Positions 10,632-22,659 of a DNA stretch of 64,000 nucleotides are shown here, piece by piece (position 1 is the first letter of the stretch; each line of letters starts with the position of its first letter). The stretch spans positions 18,697,418 through 18,761,417 of the forward strand of contig JAJEKV010000010.1 in the NCBI GenBank assembly GCA_021234155.1, given 5' to 3'. The translations under genes were made by a program, and so were the position numbers. Below the pieces are notes generated by a model. The model had not been told where the DNA came from. It did no database searches and worked only from the letters and a program-made list of their open reading frames with translations. Origin of the DNA: Isoetes taiwanensis. Its lineage: Eukaryota; Streptophyta; Lycopodiopsida; Isoetales; Isoetaceae.

Positions 10632-12185
10632 TCATATGAGGGATGGACCATTCACCAAGAGATACTTCCAATCGTTCCTGTTTGCGAGCAATGACTGCAA
10701 ACCTCTCACATTGCTCATCACAAAGAGCAGCTTGAGATGCAGAGGAGAGGGAGGAAGAATCTCAGGAACGGACATAGGAGCAGGGGCAGGCTGGCTAGAA
10801 CCCCAAGATGCCAAGACTAGAGAGGGAGCAGAGGAAGATGGAGACACCTGGCCATGGGCTGCAAATGCTGCAGGAGCAAAGGAAGGTGTTCTTATAACGC
10901 GAAAACTAGAGAATGCCTTAGCATCAGGAAACATGTCTGCAAGCTCAGGACCATTAAGTAACGACAAACCATAATTTAAGAACAATGAACCACTTTTGAC
11001 AACAATAGATTTTGGGAGAGATATATCAGCTGGAAGAGAGACACAAATACGAGGACCATTCACAATAGAATGAGCAAGATGGAGACCCAAGCCACTAGCA
11101 ATAGCCATCATGAACTCGAGAACTTGCAACTCAATAGGAAAATCTTCCAAGGCAAACTAGCATGGCATTCAAAGTGCACTAATAAAAAACCAGAAGTGTA
11201 TACCTGATATAAAGATAGTGCCGCCATAAAGGATCTACCCCCGCTCCACCAGCTTATCAACCGCTATGAGAGACTCAAACACGATCAGGAAATAATTGTT
11301 TTGCTTGTCAAGGACCTTCAGAGACTCATGCTGGGGTAAACCCAATCTCTGTAGATGCTGCTTCAACCAAAAGCCCATCCTTCGAAGATCGACAAACTGA
11401 CCAGTAAAGTGACACACAACATCATGAGAGACAAGATTCTGAATACACTGTAAATGTACGACGTGATCAATTTAAACTACAGGAAGCCCCGCCTGCATGA
11501 AAGCATTAGGCCACTCATTAGTCTCGTAAAAGACACTCTCCGAAGGGAGTTGAACGTCCATTTTATCTTCCGCAGTCTATAACTCTTCAGATATGCAAAC
11601 ACTTCCTTCTTATTATTCTCCATCATAATATTCACAACAGCCATGACACGAGCAGAGCGCACACCAGATGTCATATCACGCTTTATCCAATCACTAAAGC
11701 GTGCACGCGATACAGAAGCAATTGTATCACTAGAGGTCCAAGGAGCAGGAGCAGGAACAGGAGCAGGCAAAAGACCCGCAGAAGAGGAAGAGTAGAAGGC
11801 AAAAATCCAACAGAGGTAGACGAAAAATGGGAAGCACGAGGACTGGGATGTACGAGAGAATAAGGACCCGCAGTTGCAGCAGACGAGGAGGCATTGAGAG
11901 GCGAGAATTGTTGCAAATTAGTGGATGTACTAGCAAACGGAAGTGCAAAAGCAAGAGGATTGAGACCTGAGTTAGCAGGCAAAGTAGGAGGAATTACAGA
12001 AGCACAGATTGCATAGGGGAGGCAGAAAAAGAAGAGAAAGCAATAGAAGGATATCCTAGAGCCATGGAAGTAGAATTGACAGAAGAAATAACAATTGAGG
12101 GAGACATACCAAGGTTAACCACAGAGGTCGAGATGGAAAACCCCAAATCTGGCATTGATTCCAATGTTGGTTTGCCTGACGCCAT
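10632..12185 (-). pseudogene. LINE-1 ORF1 (DUF4283-like RNA-binding protein), broken
   Basis: Minus-strand frames at 12185-11994, 11982-11683, 11770-11477, 11417-11235 and 11150-10632 line up as one protein interrupted by frameshifts. It has a Ser/Pro/Ala-rich N-terminus beginning 'MASGKPTLES', then a basic segment. The DUF4283-like core follows (HESLKVLDKQNNYFLIVFES, then AVDKLVERG, then LPxPLxLEF-like 'EDFPIEL', then 'IASGLG' and RICV.LPADISLPKSI). ORF1 proteins of plant LINEs bind element RNA. It lies directly upstream of the ORF2 start, as expected. Confidence 0.7.
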
Positions 12186-12299
12186 ACACCGACGGAAAGG
12201 TTACAGTCCGAGTTTTCCAAGGCACTAAAAATCGTCCAAATCCGACACCCGAAGAGAGAGAGATATGCACAGAAATGTTAGACGGCGCCTCACATAGCG

Positions 12300-12378
12300 T
12301 CTAAGGATGGCACTTTTTTCTATTTACATATATGCCTTATCAGACAAACTTATATTTTGCAGCTAAATCATGATGCAT
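12300..12378. other. Short gap between LINE-1 and the DUF7869-type locus
   Basis: AT-rich sequence with no feature. The 5' end of LINE-1 is probably within 12186-12310, where the composition changes. Confidence 0.3.
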
Positions 12379-15300
12379 CTAATCCCTTGACTTGTTCAGA
12401 CTGTTATCATCAGAGTTGTTCGTGTCCTCTGCCTCACTTTCAAAACTGGATGTATTTGAATGATCTTCTTCGCCACTGTTTACTAATGAATCTTCATTAT
12501 CATCTCTGACAACTTTTTTAGATGCTTTATCCAATCCGCATACTGGCCTCAATAACTTTTGAGTCACAACATGCAAAAAAGAAGCAGTTAGAATGAAGTC
12601 ATATGCAAGCACCTTCAATTCAGCAAGGTATATTTTACCAATATTTGCTTTGGTCTTTGCTCGCTTTCCCACTCCAGTTTTTACCATCTCTATGCTATAA
12701 CTCTCACTGAATGCATTGGCACCGCTTGTTCGTAGGAATTCCATCCTCTCATATTAAATCTAGTACTTTATCTAATCAGAATGGCTTCCCAGTCTCATCA
12801 TAGTCAGCTGTTATAATAACAAGCATTCCTTTTTGAATTTCAGAGACTGATCCAAAAACTCAAGCAACTTGTTGTGTCGTGCATCTAGGGCCCTTGTAAA
12901 TCACCCTATCATCTTCATTTGAGCTAGGCACAAGTTGCTCCTACTCTATTTGATTTTTAACTTTTGATGGCGCTTGTTCCATTCGATTTTTAGTTGGCCA
13001 GTTGAAGACAATAAGTCTTCGATCTTATGACATGGCATGTAATAACTCACGCTGCATAGCGAAAAACTAAGGCCACCATAAAGTATCTGCTTCCTTAAAA
13101 CGGTTAGAGCATGACTGGTTGCTCTTTTCAATGCAATCCAATAATTTGTTTGGATGAAATGCTCTTTCTTCCTTTTTACTCATAGAAATGTCTTTCAAGC
13201 TTTTTAAAAATATTTATTCTGACAAAAAGCATAGAACTAATGTTGGGAATGGTGCAAATGAATTGAATACCATTATTGGCTATCATTGCAAGGATATGGC
13301 ATATTTCTTGCCTTGCAATGTAGCCTTGCCACCTGTAAGTGAGATTTTAATCTGATGCGAAGATATTTCTTAAAGGCTCAATAAGACGATGATTCAACTC
13401 GTTTTTCCGAAAAAACAATTACTTGAAGTCATAAGTCTCATCCAACAACTCGATTTCTGGACGTGGATTGTAGGAATCTTGGATAATCTTAACCATTGCT
13501 GGCAGGCTAAGAGCTTTCTTTCAAGAAAACGTTTAGAGAACCTACAAACATATAATCAATTTGGTCATGTGTATGCCAAACAAGAAGAAAATCAATCGTC
13601 ACCTTTTTGAAAATTTATTTCTCAACAAGCATAGCACAACAAGGCTGGAGGTACAGTAGGGTGGTATATGCGCCACACTAGAAAGAATCTTGTGAAAGAT
13701 TGTAATAGTAAGATTAGGATCAACCTGAATGCTTGGATAGTTCAAAAATGTCTTAAAGAAAGTTTTCTATTGAAGACCATAGCATCAACAACATGCAAGT
13801 ATATAAAATCTTCTTTTGAAGCATCCTTGGGCACATTGATTAAGTGTAGTAGAGTTGTTTTTTCTTTGGGTCCATTCCATAATTGAGTGGATGCTCTAGT
13901 GTCTTCTTTCTGTGTTTAGTCAACTTTCTTCTTTCAAGAGAATGTTGTTTTCTGTGCTTGTTAAGTTTCTCTTTCAATGCATCTGGAGAGAAAAAACATT
14001 CAGGCAAAAAACCTAAGATTGTTTAGGCAACAAGAAGTTTAGGTTGCTTACTTTTAGTATGATGTAACTTTGCTTTCTATCTTTGAGCTTTTAATTTAGA
14101 GCACATAGCACAGACAGACATGTGATGCTTTTTAATAATTGTTATATACGAAAATTCTTTCTTCAAAGAACAGTGAACTAAGAGTAGCACACATGTCGTT
14201 CACCAGCCTCAACACATAAATATTTATAGTTGTTATAAACTTCACGTTTTAATGAAGTTATCACTTAAGTGGTACATCGGGCTGTTAGGCAGTCTCTTGC
14301 AAGACTTCAAAAAATCTCATCATCCAAGAAACACAATGAAATGCATGAATTCACGAAATGCTTTTTGAGTTGCAGTAGTCCTTTATGCCAGGATTCTTGT
14401 CAAGCTGTTTCTTCAATGTATGAAGCCTTCTACTATCTAAAGCATGAATTATTTTAAAGATTGTTTGTCAGACATTGTTACCACTAGCTGTATAAGAAAA
14501 CTTATCACTTTTGTCGGGTCTAATATGAAAGCCAAGTAGCCTCTTTTTTATAGTAAAGTTATTGAACTGTAGTTGTCAAGGAGCAACCTCAATTCTCTCT
14601 GGCCAATCTTTAGCGAACAGCGTTGTAGACAACAATGCTTTGTATGAGTTGCGCTCAAGTGCCCTTCGTTCATTAATTTCTTTCTTTTTTGTGTTGTACA
14701 AGCCTTCTTATGTAAGTCTCGTTTGAGGTTATGATGAGCATGAGCTTTGAACTCAAATAGAGTGTCTTCTAGTTGTTCTACATCCTCATTCGAAAGATCT
14801 ACACGCGATGTTTGATTTTTTCATCTGGCACAAGATCTACACGAGAGGGTTCTTTGTCTGACATAAGAGGAATAGAAGGTATAGAGGCTGATGTTGCAGA
14901 GCTTGATGTTGAAAGACCTTGCGTAAAAAAGGATTGTCTTTCTCTCGAAAAAAAAGTAGTCTAGGTTGATGATGTAAATAAGCAGCTCTCGAAGTATTAA
15001 GAATGCAGGAGTTGCAAGCCTTTGACTACTAAATTGTAGCAACTTGGAAGGTAAACGATGAATCGCATTGGGGAGGAAGTCTGCGCTCGGCTAAGGGAGA
15101 TGGAATAAACTGGACAGGTGCTGAAAGTCTGCATTGGGATGGAAGTCTACATTCACCTAAGGGAGGGAATGGAGTAAATTGAACAAGAGAAGGAAGCATG
15201 CATTGACGTGTGGGAGGGGGTTTAGTAAAATGAACAGCTGGAGGTAGTTTGCATTCTTATGTAGAAGCGGGTGGAGTAAATTGCACAGGTGGAGGAAGTC

Positions 15301-15480
15301 GGCATACAGGGGCTCGATGTGGGGAAGTATACTACAATGGTGGAGGAAGTCTACATCTACGAACTGGTGGACTAATGCTTTGCAAGTCGGAGTTGAAAGT
15401 ACTTGAATCAGCATCAGCAACTGTTGTGAATATCACTGGAACTGGTAAATGTTAAGGAGAAGAAGAGGAACTGATGTCAG
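12379..15480 (-). pseudogene. Decayed DUF7869-type (transposase-like) gene A, minus strand
   Basis: The minus strand carries, in order and in several frames: a low-complexity repeated N-terminus (15450-15060); a block with 'LFEFKAHAHHNLKRDLHKKA' (about 14760-14690); the motif 'FLLVWHTHDQIDYMF' (HTHDQID at 13575-13555); 'VIITADYDETGKPF' (about 12820-12780); and a 121-codon acidic C-terminus starting 'MEFLRTSGANAFSESYSIE' (12744-12379). The HTHDxID block is the signature of proteins labelled DUF7869, whose conserved acidic residues look to me like a DDE/RNase H-fold nuclease. The usual Gly before HTHD is Trp here. Numerous stops make it a pseudogene. Locus B (56.0-59.6 kb) is a different subfamily. 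Confidence 0.6.
15060..15420. repeat. Imperfect ~54-60 bp tandem repeats in the N-terminal part of gene A
   Basis: Plus-strand units of the type GGAAGTCTGCATTC....GGAGTAAATTGAACAG recur five or six times (for example near 15069, 15133, 15189, 15240, 15291 and 15342). On the coding (minus) strand they give a Ser/Thr/Pro/Leu-rich repeated segment. Confidence 0.6.
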
Positions 15481-15739
15481 ATGGAGGTGGAGTGAAAACC
15501 ACAGAGAAGAGGTTGTATAATCTAGTAAAAGGAAATCTGCATCCTCCAAAATACAAGCAGCAAAGAAGCTGAGAACAAAAAGGCACTGACCTTAGAGGAA
15601 TATGCAGAAGCTCTTAAGAAAGCACCTGATGCTGATAATAGTACTAAGACCCTCTGACAATGCCATTTTACGAAGGCAGTCAATGACACTGACTTTGTAA
15701 CTGAGACTCTAGAGCATAGAGTCAATGACATGCTGATAT

Positions 15740-16087
15740 ATGGAAGAAAGGAGCTTTATCATGCAAGTTATTGTCTCTTCTTTCAGCAATTCTAAGAACA
15801 ATACTATGTTTCAATTCTTCCCTGGGGATTTCTCAGGCTCTAATGATAGTGAGGGTTATGAAAGTAATAAGGAAAGCTGGGGCAAAGAAGAGTATTTCCT
15901 AGAGATTCCTCATGTTGTGGCTAAGTCTGATCAAAATCATCCAAAAAGAAGTACTAGGAAAAATGATAGTACCATTGACAAAGGCCTCATTTTCTCTGGA
16001 TTGGATAAAGCAAGAGCCACAAGAGCCAAAAAGCAGTCTCTCTACCCTTTGCTCTCCTTTTTCTCTGATCTAATGAAGATTCTCTCT
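15740..16087 (+). pseudogene. LINE-2: end of ORF1 region running into ORF2 start
   Basis: 116 open codons ending '...SDLMKILS', followed by TAG. MKILSWNVRG is the standard start of a plant LINE endonuclease, so the stop is a Trp codon (TGG) turned to TAG and ORF2 begins near 16072. The preceding residues (acidic, then KRSTRKNDSTIDKGL) resemble the basic tail of ORF1 or a linker. Confidence 0.55.
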
Positions 16088-17016
16088 TAGAATGTAAGAG
16101 GAATTAAAGGTCCCCTTAAAAGGAGACGTGCTATAACTCAGATTAGGCTATATAATGCTGACATTATCCTATTGCAGGAATTGAAATTGCCTACCTTTAA
16201 ATGTGGTAACGTAGGTGTTCTTCTGGTGTACATAGGATTGAGTCTTCTGGTGCTAGTGGTGGATTAGCTATAATTTGGAAGAGAGAGATTAGCCATCCAT
16301 TTCTATAACAATCCTTTCAAGACATGGCAATCTGTTATATCTTCTCTGTTTCTAATTCCTCTTTTTGAATTATCAATATTTATGCCCTACAAACCCTAAA
16401 GATAGAGGGCCTGTTTGGATGGAAATAAACAATTGGCTAACTTCTCAAAGCATTGATAATTGGATTGTGGCTGGGGATTTTAATAATACTCCATCTTGGG
16501 ATCTCAAACTGGGAAATAGAATTAATATGATAAGAGCTGAAAAAATGAATTGGGAATCTCTTATCTCTGATAATGGTCTGATTCATATTCCCTCTTCAAC
16601 TTCAACCTTCACTTGCTCTAATAAGCAAAAGGATAATGCTAGAGTTTACTGCACTCTTGATAGATTTTATGTTTCCAATCCCTCCTCTACTATCTGCGAT
16701 AACAACTTCGTCACATCAATTTTTTTATCATCAGCCTCAGTTTCTTCATACCTCTCAAATAACTAAGATTCAGAGAATTGATAACACTCCATATAAGTTA
16801 AATGCCTCTCTTCTTGATAACGAGAAGTTCTCCTCTCAATTTAGGAATTTCTATGAGAATCTGGAAGAAAATAAAAGATTCGCTAATGATTTCTTATCTA
16901 TGAAAACATTCTATTCAAAGATAAAGAAAATTAAGGATTGGATCAAGAATTGGTCTAAATCTAAACATGAAGAACGTTGTAAGGAGAAGGATAAGCTTTT
17001 GATGTATATGAGAGAA
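16072..17016 (+). pseudogene. LINE-2 ORF2 endonuclease (APE type) and linker
   Basis: Motifs in order: MKILS*NVRGIKGPLKR (16072), LLQELKLP (about 16170), NIYAPTNPKDR (about 16370), WIVAGDFNNTPSW (about 16455-16500), TSTFTCSN (about 16600) and LDRFYVSN (about 16655). A linker with 'EERCKEKDKLLMYMRE' runs to 17016. These are the endonuclease blocks that nick target DNA for LINE integration. At least two frameshifts and one stop break the frame. The LTR array begins at the next base. Confidence 0.85.
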
Positions 17017-17082
17017 TGATATGGCACAAGCTCGGGGGAGTGGCTCAGATGACTTGCAATGATGAACACAGATGCAAAGGAA
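17017..17082 (+). repeat. LTR A, first 66 bp
   Basis: Matches the first 66 bases of LTRs B and C (TGATATGGCACAAGCTCGGG...GATGCAAAGGAA). The LTR then breaks off exactly at the 5' TC of the Helitron and resumes at 21969. Confidence 0.92.
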
Positions 17083-17203
17083 TCCTATTGTTTAAATTCG
17101 GTTTTTCCGGTTTGGAGAAAACCTTTTTGGAATTCTTTTTAACATGATTTCCTAAGGTTTTTAGGGAGTTTAGATGCCTGAATAAATTTCCGATTTCCAA
17201 AAA

Positions 17204-17740
17204 TTGAGAAAAAAATTATTTCCTATGATTTGGCATTTTAGGGTATCCGTCCTTTGTTTCCATGGATTTCTTATCGTGGCTCATCCTTCGCATGATTGCC
17301 ACGGTTACTCTCGACATCGACACACAATGCTGAGAGACTTGCAATTTTGGGTGTGTGCTTTTGAGCAGGGTTTTTTCATTTTGGCAGTATCATCCGGGGT
17401 TGCTCCGCGATTTGCAGGTTCCAGATTTCATTTTTTCATGGATAGCACACAAATCCCTTGCCTAAATTTTACGACACTCTCTCTAGACTTGGGCATCTTC
17501 CAAACCGATGTAGAATTTTGTTTTTTATGTGGGTTAGTTGCCTTTGACCTTGAGGATGGCATTTGGTTAATTACTCCGGTTACTGGAGCTGAGCTTAAAG
17601 TAGTGCACCTAAGTATATCTAAGTGTGGTTTTAAATCTCTTGGCAAATCAAATGCGTTTAGTAGGTTTGTGTCACCCATGAAGAGTATTTCCGGGATCAT
17701 CATTTCTTTATTGAACCCACAAATGTCGCTACCTTCTTGA
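17204..17740 (+). other. Unassigned open frame inside the Helitron
   Basis: 178 open codons on plus, with an overlapping 139-codon minus frame (17847-17428). Neither has a recognised motif. I regard this as possible captured sequence, not an established gene. Confidence 0.2.
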
Positions 17741-18170
17741 GTACTTGCATTTGCATTGCCCTTCATGCTCAAAAAGGTTCGGGGCCCAAATTTCTTGCAA
17801 TAACGTATTGAATCTATCATAGTACATGAGTGTATTCTTTGAGTCATCCTTCAAGCTTTTCGAAATTTTTAGGATGGGGCCATCCTCAATAAGGTGTTTG
17901 TAAATTTATCCATGGGAAGATATAACTTCTCAATTGGTTTTTAGTAGGTTTGTGTAGCCCATGAAGATATCATCGGGACATTGTGGTTTGCTCAATTCGT
18001 TCTTTGTGGATTATTGGAGCAATTTGGATGGTCTAAGGTTCCATGAAAGATAAAGGTTTCAATTAGAGAACTCCTTTATGGTTGGTTTCTTGTTCTTCTT
18101 TGTGGATTATTGGAGGTCTTTTGGTCTAAGGTCCTTTAAAGATAAAGTTTCGATCTTCCTTATGGTAACC
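17650..18170. repeat. Short internal duplications inside the Helitron
   Basis: TTTAGTAGGTTTGTGT.....CCCATGAAG occurs at about 17658 and 17941. TTCTTTGTGGATTATTGGAG with GGTCTAAGGT..C downstream occurs at about 18000 and 18100. Both pairs are direct and diverged. Confidence 0.7.
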
Positions 18171-19794
18171 AAAAATCGAGCTATCTCATGTCCACAGCTA
18201 TGGTACTCATAACAACATACCTATTCTGGTCTTTTTCAAGGTACGAAATAAAAAATGTCTGTTCATTTGTCTGGGGGGCTTTTCTGAACCTATATTCTCA
18301 CGGAAGTTTTCTTTAACACCAGTTGGTGATTCCTTTCACCATGGTTGAAATTGTGGTTTTTTCTTCAGCTATTTTTTCCATTCATGATGACCACTTACGG
18401 ATCGGGCTGCAATATCTAGGTTCAAGCTGAAACAAAAACTTATCTACTTTGCAAGGTCAGTTTAGCTGCTGTGATTAAGGTTTTATTTCTTTGCTGATGG
18501 AAGAGGTCGCTTGCATGCACATGGATCGTTTCAAGGTAAATCCTCTAGTAGCGATGGCTTGCTCTACCTAGATCTTTAGGTGCAAGAATCATTGGTTTGC
18601 CTTCTTTTGTAGGTGCAATAAGGTGCATGCAAATTGCTCCTGTTGGGAGCCGCCGCTGCCTGGTGGTTCTCTTCTTTGGTTGGGTGGTCTGTGTGAGATA
18701 GTGCAAGTAGCGAGGCGATCATGAAGGTTCTTAAATCCAGAGAAGGTATGTTCTCAACAATCCACTGTAAGTTTTCTTAGTAAAAATTCCTCTATATTTT
18801 TCTATTCACTTAAGTGGCCTTATGCATAGGCCACTTAGGTAAAGTTGCCACAGTATTGAATTCCAAACAAGTATTGAATTCCAAACAACTTGCAAGGTGT
18901 GAGCATAGTACCAAGTACCTTCTGTTGATCTTATGCTTAGCTTATGATGCGATTATCATCCATTTAAATGATAAAACAAATAACAGATTTTGAGATAAAT
19001 CTCATGTCTTTTTTTACTTTTTGTGAACATTCTCTCGATGAGCTGTCATTTGGAATTTCTGTCTCATTTCGCCAATGTCCTGTGTAGGAGTCCTTCATCC
19101 TTTCCAAATTCATCCTTCATAGGCTGTTGGAATTTTATTTTGCCAGGTTTTCCATTTCAAACTTTCAAGATATTTATTTCTCTTTATGATGTCTTTCCTA
19201 TGTTTAGGCCGCTGATTCAAGCTCATTTGAGATATTTGCTTAGGTCGACAGACCTTCAATTCTATGTGAAAATTATAATCAGTCTGAGAAGTTTTCTATT
19301 GGTTATTGACGATATTATATTAACCATGATTGTTGCAGCTAATACTTGCATACGGCATCTTTTGGTTTGTAATTGTGTATTCAACAGCAGATGGTTGATG
19401 CAAAGGGTTCCTTAATAGATGGATCGGTTGTTATTATGCATTATGTGAGAGCTATTGTTTAGACGGGCACTAGTAGGGAGAGAGAAATGCCATGTGCCAT
19501 TTTATGCCTCAGTACATAATCAAACCAAATTGCGCATAGATTATTGGCCTGGAGATGGGGCTATTCTACAATTTGTTTTTCTTGAGGTACACGAAGGCCG
19601 CATGCAATTGCTATCCATTTGTAGATGTTTGATTGGCACTTGCTTTGTTCAACATTTGCAACTCTAAGAATGGTTTCGTTAACATATCCAAGTGCATTGT
19701 GAGAGGCCACGCATGGTGAGGTAGCTTTTTACTACAATTATGTCACAAAGTATTATGTTGGGAAATTGACTTGCTGCTATAGCTCCTCCATCTC

Positions 19795-19945
19795 CATTTT
19801 AGAACTGCTTATCTCAATTATTTTTTTCCTTATGATGTGTAGCTTCTTATTTTGTCTTTCAAATCTACCATTTTAGAACTGCTCATTTCCATTGTTTTTC
19901 CTTAGGATGTGTAGCTTTGTATTTTGTCTTTCAAACTTATTTTTA
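19795..19945. repeat. ~75-bp tandem duplication inside the Helitron
   Basis: Two adjacent copies built on CCATTTTAGAACTGCT then TCCTTANGATGTGTAGCTT then ATTTTGTCTTTCAAA, about 10% diverged. Confidence 0.75.
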
Positions 19946-20129
19946 TTTTGTCATCCCAAATCCATTTAATATGCTGATGGCAGTTTTACCTCTGGGTTCC
20001 TCTTTAGGTGATTACCTCCAAGATATACGAATTCCTAGCAGATTCACCTTTGACAACGGTTAATTTTTAAAGAGCACAATCCTATTTCGTTTTTGAAAAG
20101 CATATTTTGATTTCTATCTGCATGCTATG

Positions 20130-20415
20130 TGCAGGTAACTGATGCTCCAGAGGTGCACCCAAATGGCATCTCTGTCAAATTTGATAGGTCATAAAGTACC
20201 CTTGGCTTTGTTTTACAGAAAATTGTGAAGGCTATGTCAAAAGTTCGATATGTAGGCCATCTGTGCATGGGCTGCAAATATCAAGGGCCATCTGATTTTG
20301 CAGCTTCAGAAGAAAAATATTCCGCTATACTATTGAAGAGGAGCAAAGTCTATCCTCTTTCTGATGCTAAAAGCTTCGTCTACATTATCTTATCCTGTGC
20401 ATGCTCCATTTAGAA
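20130..20415 (+). other. Possible captured exon fragments inside the Helitron
   Basis: The plus strand gives short coding-like peptides, 'TDAPEVHPNGISVKFDR' (20140-20190) and 'VRYVGHLCMGCKYQGPSDF' (20246-20302), after AG dinucleotides that could be splice acceptors. I do not recognise the parent gene. Helitrons often carry such pieces. Confidence 0.3.
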
Positions 20416-21968
20416 AGCTGCTCGCATGGTGAGCATTGGCATTTCCTTTTTTCTCATTGATCTTTCATATAGTCTTTCTTCTCATATGCAAAAGAAACAG
20501 TTACAAATGCCCCCAGGACTAATCAATGACGATGTAGTTTAGGTCCAATGTAGTGTATTATGCCCTAAATTTGTTCCTTTTCCTTGCGTTACAGTAATCA
20601 TGATGTTACCATGCAGGGGATAGCCAGGGAATTTATATGTACTTTTGAAGATTAGAAGTATTTCTGGCATAGAGACAGAAGTAATTAACTTCTACTCTAC
20701 TACTTCCATCAGCTATCTTGATGCCATCTCAGGCACTACCATTGAGGCATCCAGGTAGATCCAATTGAAGGTGTGGAATCTCTAAAGGTGCCTCCAGGAA
20801 GGCATGTAACATTATACATGATGGAGCACTTAAATATCTTGATTGCTATATTGTAAAAGACCACTTAGATGGAATTGTGCAATTGAGGCAAAGAGGAGTT
20901 ATGCACATTTAAAAGGATCAATTTGGAACTCATAATGCACCTTTGGATAGCAATGGTCATGATGGTGCTTTATTATGCCCATTGCATGTTCTGTAGCATT
21001 TCCACAAAGTATGCTTAGGAGGCCAAAGCATTAGGTGCTTGCTACTGGACTCATTACAAAATGTTTATGATTCTTTCAATTTATTCTCTAGATCATTGTT
21101 TTTAGGGGACAAACGCACAGTCCTCATCCTCTGTTTTGCTCATGATCTCAGGTAACAAATAACAAGGTTTTGAGATTCAAAATATTCCATGATCCATTCA
21201 TAGCCTATTGTTTGTTTCCTATTTTTTTTTGAACATTCTCATGCTGATAAACTTTGGCACGTATTGTTGAGAAGCAATGTTTTTGACAAGACCAACGATC
21301 TTAGTTTACAACTGAATTTGGGCTGTTTAACTCAGGCTTTATAGGTAACATAAAGCTTCATCAACGAATGCAACAAGATGTATTACTACGTTTCGACATT
21401 GAAAATGAAAAATCCAATTTGCGTCAAAATATGGCAATATTCTAAATACATGTTTGGCATGTTTGGTAAATACTAACACTTTCTTCCTAATAAGAGAATC
21501 AGTCCATAGGCAAATAATTAAATGCATTATTGAACTTTACATAATTCACATGATCTCCGTAATTGTAATGCTCACGAAACAAGCGCCACAAGAAGATAAG
21601 AACCACCCGTTAGAAACATTAACTTAATATGCTAATTCCATATGCAAAATGTATAATCTACATCTCATATGACTTCATAAACACAAAGCCACAAACTTGA
21701 CAGCTAGACAAAATGCAACATAAGGACGAACTTAGGAGGGAACATAACATAAGAACAAACTTAGGAGGGAACATGTCACTCCCACAAAGAGATGAATGTC
21801 AATATACACATTGGCCTCCAATGAATGTTCAAAACACTATTCTATTGTGCCCAAAACTACTTCATATAATACAATTAGGCATACCAAATAACAACTTTTG
21901 GTACAACCACTTGCCCATTTCTTGACAAACAATTGCAAAAGCCCGGCAACGTCGGGCACCGTTACTAG

Positions 21969-22629
21969 TTAATATTAGAGTTAAAGATCATGAATTGAGG
22001 GATAATTTCATAGTCTCTGGAATGCTTGAGCTTTAAACTAAACATGATCTAATAGTTAAGCCTTAATTAAATAAATATACCTTAGATATCTTAATAACTA
22101 TTTAAATAAAAGCAACGAAATTGTTAAATACAAAGTAGGAGTTACAGCAGAAAAGAACGGTTCATCTGGAATAAAGCTCAAGTGTAATCGCAATTGGTCG
22201 GGAAGGCTGGATCGCAATAGGAGGGAGCTGGATTTAGCCAAAAGGGCAAAAGGAAGTCCAGATTTAGATATAGAAGACCTTTTTAGAGAGATAATTACAG
22301 CAACCGACCTCCTTAAGAGGAGTCCTCCCGAAAGTGTTTAGAGGCCGGTAGAGAGTCTGATCGCCCAATCCTGCAGTAGAATTTCTAATAATTTATTGTG
22401 TGAGTGCCCTTCCTGAGTTTTAGAGTATTCCAGAGAATCCTAGAGAGGCTATCCAATTGGCTAGCCGACTCTCAGAATTGGGAAGAGCCTGTGCGAAGTT
22501 GTAGTGTTCGCAAGTCTGAGCCCGGTTGGGTGGTGAATTTGTGCCAGAGGACCATTATTCTTCTAATCTAAAGCCATTTTGCTTAACCGTGTTTGCTAGT
22601 TTTGCAGGAGATAAGACCGATTCATATCA
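21969..22629 (+). repeat. LTR A, remaining 661 bp
   Basis: Continues LTR A after the Helitron to CATATCA at 22629. Aligns throughout with LTRs B and C. Confidence 0.92.
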
Positions 22630-22631
22630 AT

Positions 22632-22644
22632 TGGTATCAGAGCC
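22632..22644 (+). promoter_or_regulatory. Primer-binding site (initiator tRNA-Met), body 1
   Basis: TGGTATCAGAGCC two bases after LTR A, the standard plant retrotransposon primer site. Confidence 0.92.
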
Positions 22645-22659
22645 AAGTCTTTCTAAAAT

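Larger units (their letters stand above)
1000..12300 (-). mobile_element. Old LINE retrotransposon (LINE-1), minus strand, split by later insertions
   Basis: On the minus strand, a DUF4283-like ORF1 (12185 to 10632) is followed by an endonuclease, a reverse transcriptase and a zinc-binding C-terminal domain, which is the order of a plant L1-type LINE. The endonuclease is cut in two by a foldback element at 5512-10233: its first part lies at about 10234-10400 and its second part at about 5230-5511. A further ~1-kb unrelated insert (about 3450-4435) separates the PGxxDIPxEF-like motif from the GCISLIPK motif of the reverse transcriptase. The left end has an A7 run next to an 11-base C run at 1020-1037 (A then G on the minus strand), which may be the decayed 3' tail. 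Many stops and frameshifts show that the copy is dead. Exact ends and a target duplication were not found. Confidence 0.8.
17083..21968 (+). mobile_element. Non-autonomous Helitron, 4886 bp
   Basis: It begins with TC (17083) and ends with CTAG (21965-21968). Eleven bases before the end there is a 17-nt hairpin, GCCCGGCAACGTCGGGC (21941-21957; 7-bp stem with one G-T pair, AAC loop). Host bases are A on the left and T on the right, and there is no target duplication. Removing it joins GATGCAAAGGAA to TTAATATTAG, exactly the sequence of the other LTRs. These are the canonical Helitron marks, and the empty site is supplied by LTRs B and C. I see no Rep/helicase ORF, so it would be mobilised in trans. 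Coding-like pieces inside may be captured host fragments. Confidence 0.95.

Noticed and set aside
10594-10974. Plus-strand 126-codon frame
   Set aside because: Antisense to LINE-1 ORF1; composition explained by the Pro/Ser-rich coding strand.
17204-17740. 178-codon Helitron frame as a real gene
   Set aside because: No recognised domain, an overlapping antisense frame of similar length, and no Rep/helicase signature; kept only as an unassigned frame.
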